Source of the DNA: Amycolatopsis thailandensis
GTDB taxonomy: Bacteria > Actinomycetota > Actinomycetes > Mycobacteriales > Pseudonocardiaceae
Assembly: GCF_002234405.1 (NCBI RefSeq)
Contig: NZ_NMQT01000104.1
Span: 1 to 64,000 of the forward strand
Direction: 5' to 3'
DNA: 64,000 nucleotides
Shown: positions 1 to 9,200 of the stretch, one piece after another
How positions within the stretch are numbered: the stretch's first letter is position 1
Layout: every line of letters starts with the position of its first letter
Notes under the pieces: model-generated
The model's input: the letters and a program-made list of their open reading frames with translations, nothing else
The model's database searches: none
What the model was told of the DNA's origin: nothing
Program-made: the position numbers and the translations under genes

Positions 1-2
1 CG

Positions 3-1268
3 ATCGCCTGGCCGCTCGGGCTCGCCGGGCTGGCCGGGGTCCCGGTCCTGCTGGGCGCCCTGTGGGCGAGCGGGCGCATCACCCGGCGCGCCGACCACGC
101 GGCGGCCGAAGCGAACACCACGCTGACCGAGCGGATCGTCGAGTTCGCCCGCACCCAGCAGACGTTGCGCGCTTCCCGCCGCGTGGAACCCGCGCGCAGT
201 CACGCCGGTGCCGCGCTCGCCGCGCACCACGGCGCGACCGTCCGGTTGCTGCGCCTGCAGATCCCGGGTCAGGTGCTGTTCGGCATCGCCGGTCAGCTCG
301 CGCTGGTCCTGCTCGCCGGGACGGCCGTTCTCCTCGCCACGCGAGGAAGCCTGAACGTCCCCGAGGCGATCGCCCTGATCGTCGTGATCGCCCGGTACCT
401 GGAACCGTTCGGCGCGCTCGGCGATCTCGCGCCCGGTATCGAGACCGCCACCACCACCCTCGGCCGCATCCGGACCGTGCTCACCGCGCCCGTGGCCCCG
501 GCGGGTGAGGCGGGCTCATCGGGCGAGCAGGCGCCGCGGATCCGGTTCGAGGACGTCGGTTTCCGGTACGCGCCCGGCACCGAAACTGTGCTGGAGAACT
601 TCTCCCTCACCCTGGAACCGGGGACGACGACCGCGATCGTCGGGCCGTCCGGCTCCGGCAAGAGCACCGTCCTCGCCTTGCTCGCCGGTCTGCACCAGCC
701 CACGAGCGGGCGGGTGCTGGCCGACGGGACGGATCTCGCGGAACTGTCCGCGGCCGCCCGGCGGGAGCTCGTCACGGTCGTTTTCCAGCAGCCGTACCTG
801 TTCGAAGGTTCGGTGCGCGACAACGTCCTCGCCGGGGATCCCTCGGCGAGTGAGGAAAGGATCGCCGAGGTCGTCAAGCTCGCCAGGGTCGGCGAGCTGC
901 TGGAGCACACGGCCGTCGGAGAGGCGGGCGGCGCGCTGTCCGGCGGCGAGCGCCAGCGCGTGTCGATCGCCCGCGCGCTGCTCAAACCGGCGCCGGTGCT
1001 GCTGGTCGACGAGGCCACCAGTGCGCTGGACACTGAGAACGAGGACGCCGTCGTCCGGTCCCTCAGCGCCGATTCCCCGTCGCGGACGCGGGTGATCGTC
1101 ACCCATCGGATCGCCGGCATCCGGCACGCGGACCGGGTCCTCTTCCTGGAGGACGGGCGGATCACCGAAGACGGCACCGTCGAAGAACTCCTCGCGCGGC
1201 AAGGACGTTTCGCCGAGTTCTGGCGGCGGCAGATCGACGCCACCGGCTGGAGGATCGGCGCACGATGA
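3..1268 (+). CDS. ABC transporter, fused permease and ATPase (5' truncated)
   Basis: C-terminal part of a half-transporter that exports or imports a small molecule at the membrane using ATP; the gene runs off the left edge, with codon phase starting at base 3. The first ~150 codons are the end of the transmembrane domain, with hydrophobic helices near nt 10-65 and 260-400. The ATPase follows: Walker A GPSGSGKS near nt 642-665, Q-loop (VFQQPYLF), signature LSGGERQR near nt 936-959, Walker B (VLLVDEA) with TSALD, and the switch His in VIVTHR. The architecture resembles siderophore-type half-transporters such as IrtB, but substrate cannot be read from the sequence. The stop overlaps the next start (ATGA), so the two are translationally coupled. 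Confidence 0.95.
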   Translation: MAWPLGLAGLAGVPVLLGALWASGRITRRADHAAAEANTTLTERIVEFARTQQTLRASRRVEPARSHAGAALAAHHGATVRLLRLQIPGQVLFGIAGQLALVLLAGTAVLLATRGSLNVPEAIALIVVIARYLEPFGALGDLAPGIETATTTLGRIRTVLTAPVAPAGEAGSSGEQAPRIRFEDVGFRYAPGTETVLENFSLTLEPGTTTAIVGPSGSGKSTVLALLAGLHQPTSGRVLADGTDLAELSAAARRELVTVVFQQPYLFEGSVRDNVLAGDPSASEERIAEVVKLARVGELLEHTAVGEAGGALSGGERQRVSIARALLKPAPVLLVDEATSALDTENEDAVVRSLSADSPSRTRVIVTHRIAGIRHADRVLFLEDGRITEDGTVEELLARQGRFAEFWRRQIDATGWRIGAR

Positions 1269-2119
1269 CCCATACACAGGGGGAGCGGGAGTGGGTCGTC
1301 ACCCGCGACGGCAGACGGCTTCACGCGATGGTGCTCCCCGGACCCAAAGGTTTCACCGGGCCGACGGTGGTGTTCGAAGCCGGGGCCGCCGCCACCCGGT
1401 CGTCCTGGGCGGCGGTCCCGCCGGAGGTCGGCAGGCACGTCCGCGCGATCGCCTACGACCGGTCCGGGCTCGGCCGCAGCGCCCCGGACCCCGGTGGCCG
1501 GACACTGCGCCGGATGGCCGACGACCTCAACGACGTCCTCGACCACTTCGGCCCGGGGCCCTACATCCTCGTCGCGCACAGCGCGGGCGGGCCGATCGCG
1601 CGCCAGGCCGCCGCCCGCCGCCCCGAGCGGATCGCCGGACTGGTCCTGGTCGACCCGACCGACGAGGCGGCGGACGTCCTCTTCGGCCGCGCCTTCCGCA
1701 CCGGTGAACGCGTCATGCTCAAGGCCGGGGCCGTGCTCGCGCGGCTCGGCCTGCTCAAGGTCGTCTTCCGCGGCTTGCTGAGGGGCATTCCGGACGACGT
1801 CCGCCGCGACCTCGAACGCGAGGCGTTCACCGTCGGCACGATGCGGACCCACCGGGAGCAAGCCCGCACCTTCCTCGACGAACTGGCCGTCTGGCGGAAC
1901 GATCCGCCGGTGCTCGGGGACATCCCGGTCACGGTGGTGTCCGGCGGGCTCGGCGGGGGCGGGCTGTCCGGCGGGATGCGGGCGCGGGCGAACGCGTCCC
2001 ACGCGCACCGGGTGGCACTCTCGCCCGGCGGCAGGCACGTGATCGCGGAGCGGTCCGGCCACTACGTACCGAAGACCGAGCCCGAGGTGATCGCGCGCGA
2101 GATCGTCAGGATGACGTGA
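1265..2119 (+). CDS. alpha/beta-fold hydrolase
   Basis: A 284-residue cytosolic hydrolase of the alpha/beta superfamily, with no signal peptide. The nucleophile elbow is AHSAGG (Ser about residue 103), a variant of GxSxG; an acidic residue is offered by VDPTDEA, and the catalytic His by RSGHYV close to the C-terminus. An oxyanion region is suggested by FEAGAAATRSSW. It overlaps the ABC transporter by four bases and is surely co-transcribed, so it may process the transported compound; this is inference. It meets the opposing gene tail-to-tail with a 14-base overlap. The substrate is unknown. Confidence 0.92.
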   Translation: MTHTQGEREWVVTRDGRRLHAMVLPGPKGFTGPTVVFEAGAAATRSSWAAVPPEVGRHVRAIAYDRSGLGRSAPDPGGRTLRRMADDLNDVLDHFGPGPYILVAHSAGGPIARQAAARRPERIAGLVLVDPTDEAADVLFGRAFRTGERVMLKAGAVLARLGLLKVVFRGLLRGIPDDVRRDLEREAFTVGTMRTHREQARTFLDELAVWRNDPPVLGDIPVTVVSGGLGGGGLSGGMRARANASHAHRVALSPGGRHVIAERSGHYVPKTEPEVIAREIVRMT

Positions 2120-3062
2120 GCGCCCGCCGGAGTTCTTCGTAGGTCGGGGCCAGTGTCCGGAGCGTCTCCGCGGCACGCGCGTCGTCCTCGACGACGAGGT
2201 CGTACTGCAGCGAACCGACCAGCCGGGCCTGTCCGGTGGCGATTTCCGCCGCCGCCTCGTGGCCGACCCGGCGCAGGCACACCGCCGCGTCGGACAGCCG
2301 GCGGGCGCCGACGCGGATCGCGAAGTGGATGAGCATGCCGCGCAGGTCCGGGTCGCAGCCTGCCTCGATCCGGGTGGCCAGCGCGAGCGCCGCGGCGCCG
2401 TTGCCGAGGCTGCCGGGCGGGAGTCCCGCGCCGGTCTCACCGCCCAGCCGCCTGATCGCGCGGGGGAGCGACGCGCTGATCGCGGCTTCGTCGGTGACGA
2501 CGGTGTGCCGGACGAAATTCGTGCGCAGCGTGTGCGGCTTTCCGTAGGCGACGGTTTCGGCACGCCAGGCGGCGGCGAAATCCGCCCTCGGGATCCGCGC
2601 GTACGGGTAGCCCTGCGGGTCGTGGGCCAGGACGGACTCGGCGTCGGCCGCGAGCGCGACCAGGAAATGGTCGGCCCCGATCGGCCCGGTCATTCCCGGT
2701 TGGTGCCGCAGATGCCCCATTTCGACCGGGCCGATCAGGACCGGGCCGTCGGCCAGGCATTCGGTGAGCCGGGCGAACGCGGCGTCCGGATCCGGTTCGC
2801 TCATGGTTTCCGCGGTCCAGCCGAGGACGTCGAGCGCCTCCTCGACGCCGAGATCGGGATCCCAGCCGAAGGCGTCGAAAAACGGCAGCGACCCGCCGAC
2901 CAGCTGCATGCCGAAAGGGCTGCCGGTCACGGTTTCGAGTACACCGATCCCCGGTGCTCCGGAGCCCAGCATCATCGCGAGTGAATGGGCATAACAATAG
3001 GGACCGGAGCCGTGGTAAGGAATTTCGATCACGCGTTCGACGATGGCAGTTTTCGCGCTCAA
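2106..3062 (-). CDS. BtrH N-terminal-like / C39-like cysteine-fold protein
   Basis: A 318-residue protein whose N-terminal ~170 residues look like the BtrH N-terminal / C39-like papain fold. A Cys-containing helix start (PYCYAHSLAMM, Cys near residue 23), a His in GADHFLVALA and an Asp in HDPQGYPY would form the Cys-His-Asp arrangement. In butirosin biosynthesis BtrH is an acyltransferase moving an acyl group from carrier protein to an aminoglycoside, so an acyl-transfer or peptidase role is possible. The C-terminal ~130 residues are helical and unassigned. It is divergent from the giant surface protein gene and convergent with the hydrolase. No carrier-protein gene is nearby, so function is open. 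Confidence 0.85.
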   Translation of the reverse strand: MSAKTAIVERVIEIPYHGSGPYCYAHSLAMMLGSGAPGIGVLETVTGSPFGMQLVGGSLPFFDAFGWDPDLGVEEALDVLGWTAETMSEPDPDAAFARLTECLADGPVLIGPVEMGHLRHQPGMTGPIGADHFLVALAADAESVLAHDPQGYPYARIPRADFAAAWRAETVAYGKPHTLRTNFVRHTVVTDEAAISASLPRAIRRLGGETGAGLPPGSLGNGAAALALATRIEAGCDPDLRGMLIHFAIRVGARRLSDAAVCLRRVGHEAAAEIATGQARLVGSLQYDLVVEDDARAAETLRTLAPTYEELRRALTSS

Positions 3063-3269
3063 ACGCCACCCCCTTTCTTTCCGTCCGTTGTGGACGGTTC
3101 ATCACCCGTCCGGGGGTTTCGGGGCCACTCAACGGGTTCTATCCAGGGGACACCGCCGGTACCGGTTGCCGTCGGCGATCTCGCCGACACAGGATGACCG
3201 TCTATCGGACTCGCTGTCCCCGCCGTCCCGACCTCGGCCGACGGGAGCGAGGGGTGAGGCGGAGGCGGC

Positions 3270-6200
3270 ATGGCGGAACGTCGTGGGCGGAATCGGTGGC
3301 GCCGGGGCCTGGCGCTGCTCACGGTGATCGTCGTGGCGCTGCTGATGGGTGCCCCGCTGCCCGCGAGTGCCCAGACGCAGCCGCGCGGAGCAGGCACCGA
3401 GCGGCCGATCGGGCCGGAGCCGGTGTACTCCGGCCTGGCGCACGGCGGCATCACGATGGCCGCGAACTCCGTCGTGCAGTGCGGCATCGGCGTGGTCTGC
3501 AACGAGTCCGCGAGCAACGCGAGCCCGGTGTCGTGGATCAAGACCGACCCGGCCGCGCCCGGGAACACCGCCTCCGCGGCGAACCTGACCGTCCCGGCCG
3601 GTGCGAAGGTGCTCAACGCCCGGTTGTACTGGCAGTTCAACCCGGTCGCTTCCGCCGGGACCTCCGGCGACGGGAGCAGGGGCAACCAGGTCTCCATGAA
3701 GACCCCGGGCTCAGGCGCTTACCAGCGGATCACCGCCGACACCTACGACTGGTTCCCCGCGCTGGCGACCTCCGGCTTCCCGGTCCCGTACACCTACGGC
3801 GGCGCGGCCGATGTCACGAACCTCGTCACGAACGCCGGGACCGGGCAGTACACGGTCGCCGACATCCAGGCCTGCCAGGGCCAGTCGATCAGCGGGACGA
3901 ACCTCGGCTGCTGGGGCGGCTGGTCGCTGGTCGTGGCCTACGAGCTGCCCAGCGAACCGCTGCGTTACCTCCAGGTGTGGGACGGTCTGCAACGGGTCGC
4001 GGGCGGCGGCGCGCCGACCTCGTCGACCATCGCGCTGAGCGGCATCAAGGCTCCGACGTCACGCCAGCCGAACGTCGAACTGGGCATCGTCGCGGGTGAC
4101 GGCGACGCGCCCATCAGCGGTGACTACCTCCAGGTGGGGCCGAACGCGAGCAGCCTCCAGTACATCTCCCTGCCGGGACCCGCGGGCACGGTGACGAACA
4201 ACGCGTTCAGCAGCCGGATCGACAAGGTCGCGGCCAACGGGTCGGGCTCGAACGTCACCACGCGAAACCCCAATCCGGTGAACAACGTCGGGTACGACGC
4301 CCGAAGCATCGACATCACCGGCAAGGTCCCCGCGGGCACCAGCGCGCTGCAGGTGAAGATCGGCACCACCGGCGATGCGCTGTACCCGCAGGTCGTCTGG
4401 CTCGTCACCGACGCGCTCGAACCGGACTTGCAGATCACCAAGGCCAACGATCCGGTCGGCAACACGAACGACAGCCCACCGGGTTACGTGACCAAGGGCG
4501 GCGACGTCACCTACACCTTCGACGTCACCAACAAGCACGCCGACGGCAGCACCACCGACCTCGACACCGCGACGAACGTGGTGCTCACCGACACGCTGCC
4601 GGACGGCGTCACCTTCGTGGCCGGGTCCAATCCGGACTGTTCGGCCGCCGGGCAGGTGGTCACGTGCAGACTGCGGAACCTGGCACCGGGCCAGTCGCAG
4701 AAGGTCGCCTTCAAGGTCAAGGTCGGCGCCTCGGTGCCGGACGGCACCAAACTCGACAACACCGGCAAGCTGGCCTTCCGCGGCGAGGACACCGGCCGTC
4801 CGCAGGACCGCACCTCGAACACGGTGCGGAACACCGTCGCCTCGCCCGGGTACCAGCTGACGAAGTCGGTCGACCTCGCCGAGGCGATCCCGGGGGACAC
4901 CCTGACCTACCAGGTGACCCTGCGGAACACCGGCGTGATCCCGGTACCCGCGCTCACGGTGCGCGACACCTTGCCGCCAGGCACGACCCACGTGTCGTCC
5001 ACGCCTTCGAAGGGCACGGCGTCCGGTACCGGGCCGATCGACTGGGCTGTCAACGGTCTCGCCGTCGGGGAGACGGCCACGCTGACCGTGCGCGTGAAGG
5101 TCGGCGAAGCCGCCATCGGCAAGGAGCTGGTGAACCGAGCGAACGTGCCGACCGGGCCGCCGCCGGTCGTCCCGCCCGACAACCGCTGCCCGGACGATCC
5201 CGCCGCGGCGTGCGCGAAGACCAAGGTGCCCCCACCGTCGTACACGGTGACGAAGACCGCGGACAAGCAATCCGCGAACCCGGGCGACACCGTGCGGTAC
5301 ACGGTCAAGGTCGCCAACACCGGGAAGGTGACCGCGGCGGATCTCAAGGTGGTCGACGATCTGACCGGGGTGCTCGACGACGCGGTCTACCAGAACGACG
5401 CCACCGCGTCGCCCGGTTCGGTGTCCTACGCGTCGCCGAAACTGACCTGGACCGGCACGCTCGCGGCGGGGGCGAGCGCGGAGTTCACCTACACCGTCAA
5501 GGTGAAGAACCCCAACAGCGGCGACAACCGGCTGAAGAACGTCGTGACGTCGGAAACTCCTGGCGGTAACTGTCCGCCGGGCTCGACGGATCCGAAGTGC
5601 GGTACCACGACACCGGTTTCCGGCCTGCTGATCGAAAAGACCGCCGACCGGCAGTCGGCGAATCCGGGTGACGTCGTGAAGTACACGGTGACCGTGCGGA
5701 ACACCGGTCAGACCAAGGTTTCCGGTGCGACGTTCACCGACGACCTGACGCAGGTGCTCGACGACGCCGACTACCAGAACGACGGCGCGGCGACGATCGG
5801 CGCGGTGTCGTTCGCCTCGCCGAAACTGACGTGGACCGGTGACCTCGACGTCGGTGCGACGTCCACCGTGACGTACACGGTCAAGGTCAAGAAGCCGAAC
5901 ACGGGCGACAACCGGCTGAAGAACACGGTGTCCTCGGAGACCCCGGGTGGGAACTGCCCGCCGGGTTCGACGGATCCGAAGTGCGGTACCACGACGCCGG
6001 TGTCCGGCTTGGTTATCGAGAAGGCTGTCGACAAAGCGTCGGCGAACCCCGGTGACGTCGTGAAGTACACGGTGACCGTGCGGAACACCGGGCAGACCAA
6101 GATCTCCGGTGCGACCTTCACGGATGATCTGACGCGGGTACTGGACGACGCGGACTATCAGAACGATGGCGCGGCGACGATCGGCGCGGTGTCGTTCGCT

Positions 6201-9200
6201 TCACCGAAATTGACGTGGACCGGCGATCTCGAAATCGGCGCGACCTCCACGGTGACCTACACGGTGAAGGTGAAGAACCCGAACACTGGCGACAACAAGT
6301 TGTCCAATGTGGTCACGTCGGAGACTCCGGGTGGGAACTGTCCGCCGGGTTCGACGGACCCGAAGTGCGGGACCACCACACCGGTTTCGGGCCTGACGTT
6401 CGAGAAAACTGTCGACAAGCAGTCGGCGAACCCCGGCGACGTCGTCAAGTACACGGTCACGGTCACCAACTCCGGCCAGACGAAGTTGGCGGGTGCGACG
6501 TTCACCGATGATCTGACGCAGGTTCTCGATGACGCCGACTATCAGAACGATGGCGCGGCGACTATCGGTGCGGTGTCGTATGCGGCGCCGAAGCTGACGT
6601 GGACCGGTGATCTCGAAATCGGCGGGACGTCCACGGTGACGTACACGGTGAAGGTGAAGAGTCCGAACACCGGTGACAACAAGCTGATCAACGTGGTGAC
6701 GTCGGAGACTCCGGGTGGGAACTGTCCGCCGGGTTCGACGGATCCGAAGTGCGGCACGACGACGCCGGTCTCGGGCTTCAAAATCGAGAAGTCGGTCGAC
6801 AAATCCTCGGCGAATCCCGGTGACGTCGTCAAGTACACGGTGACCGTCGCCAACACCGGCCAGACGAAGTTGACCGGGGCGACCTTCACCGATGATCTGA
6901 CGCAGGTTCTCGATGACGCCGACTACCAGAATGATGGTGCGGCGACGATCGGTTCGGTGTCGTTCGCGTCGCCGAAGCTGACGTGGACCGGCGACCTGGA
7001 GATCGGCGCCACCTCCACGGTGACCTATACGGTCAAGGTGAAGAGCCCCAACACTGGTGACAACAAGTTGTCCAATGTGGTCACCTCGGAGACTCCTGGT
7101 GGGAATTGTCCGCCGGGCTCGACGGACCCGAAGTGCGGCACGACGACGCCGGTCTCGGGTTTCAAGATCGAAAAAGCCGTCGACAAGCAGTCGGCGAATC
7201 CAGGCGATGTCGTCAAATACACCGTCACCGTGACCAACACCGGCCAGACGAAGATCGCCGGCGCGACGTTCACGGATGATCTGACGCAGGTTCTCGATGA
7301 CGCCGATTACCAGGACGACGGTGCGGCAACGGTCGGTGCGGTGTCCTATGCGGCGCCGAAGCTGACGTGGACCGGTGACCTCGAAATCGGCGGGACGTCC
7401 ACGGTGACGTACACGGTGAAGGTGAAGAGTCCGAACACCGGTGACAACAAGCTGATCAACGTGGTGACGTCGGAGACTCCGGGTGGGAACTGTCCGCCGG
7501 GTTCGACGGATCCGAAGTGCGGCACGACCACGCCGGTCTCAGGCTTCAAGATCGAGAAAACTGTCGACAAGGAGTCGGCGAACCCCGGTGACGTCGTGAA
7601 GTACACAGTGACCGTCACGAACACCGGTCAGACCAAGTTGGCCGGGGCGACGTTCACCGACGACTTGACCCGGGTCCTCGATGACGCGGATTACCAGGAC
7701 GACGGTGCGGCGACGATCGGTTCGGTGTCGTTCGCGTCGCCGAAGCTGACGTGGACCGGTGATCTCGAAATCGGCGCGGTGTCCACGATCACTTACACGG
7801 TGAAGGTCAAGAATCCCAACCCCGGCGACAAGACACTGTCCAATGTGGTCACCTCCGAGACTCCTGGCGGGAACTGCCCGCCGGGCTCGACGGACCCGAA
7901 GTGCGGCACGACCACGCCGGTGTCCGGCCTGTTGATCGAGAAGGCCGTCGACAAGCAGTCGGCGAACCCGGGTGACGTGGTCAAGTACACGGTCACGGTC
8001 ACCAACGTCGGTCAGACGAAACTGGTGAGTGCGACGTTCACCGATGATCTGACCCAGGTGCTGGACGACGCGGATTACCAGGGCGACGGTGCGGCGACGA
8101 TCGGTGCGGTGTCGTATGCGGCGCCGAAGCTGACCTGGACCGGTGATCTCGAAATCGGCGCGGTGTCCACGGTGACCTATACGGTGAAGGTGAAGAGTCC
8201 GAACACCGGTGACAACAAGCTGTCCAATGTGGTGACGTCTGAGACTCCGGGTGGGAACTGTCCGCCGGGTTCGACGGATCCGAAGTGCGGCACGATGACG
8301 CCGGTGTCCGGGCTCAAGATCGAGAAGGCCGTCGACAAGCAGTCGGCGAATCCCGGTGACGTGGTCAAGTACACGGTCACGGTCACGAACACCGGCCAGA
8401 CCAAGTTGGTGGGTGCCACGTTCACCGATGATCTGACGCAGGTTCTCGACGACGCGGACTATCAGAATGATGGAGCCGCGACGATCGGTGCGGTCGTGTT
8501 CGCTTCACCGAAGCTGACCTGGACCGGCGATCTCGAAGTCGGGTCGACTTCCACGGTCACGTACACGGTGAAGGTGAAGAGCCCGAACACCGGTGACAAC
8601 AAGCTGTCCAATGTGGTCACGTCGGAGACTCCGGGCGGGAACTGTCCGCCGGGTTCGACGGATCCGAAGTGCGGCACGACGACGCCGGTGTCCGGGTTCA
8701 AGATCGAAAAGGCCGTCGACAAAGCGTCGGCGAACCCGGGTGACGTCGTGAAGTACACGGTCACGGTCACGAACACCGGCCAGACCAAGTTGACCGGGGC
8801 GACCTTCACGGACGACCTGGCGCAGGTCCTGGATGACGCGGACTATCAGGGCGACGGAGCGGCGACGATCGGTGCGGTGTCGTATGCGGCGCCGAAGCTG
8901 ACCTGGACCGGTGATCTCGACGTGGGCGCGGTGTCCACGGTGACCTACACGGTCAAGGTCAAGAACCCCACCGCCGGTGACAACAAGCTCATCAACACGA
9001 TCACCTCCGAAACGCCGGGCGGCAACTGTCCTCCGGGTTCGACGGATCCGAAGTGCGGCACCACGACACCGGTGTCCGGGTTGAAGATCGAGAAGGCCGT
9101 CGACAAGAAGTCGGCGAACCCGGGTGACGTCGTGAAGTACACGGTCGTCGTGACCAACACCGGGCAGACGAAGATCGCCGGTGCGACCTTCACCGACGAT

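Noticed and set aside
293..2563. 756-codon minus-strand frame over the ABC transporter and hydrolase
   Set aside because: Low-complexity Arg/Pro/Ser composition, and it runs through three clearly coding genes.
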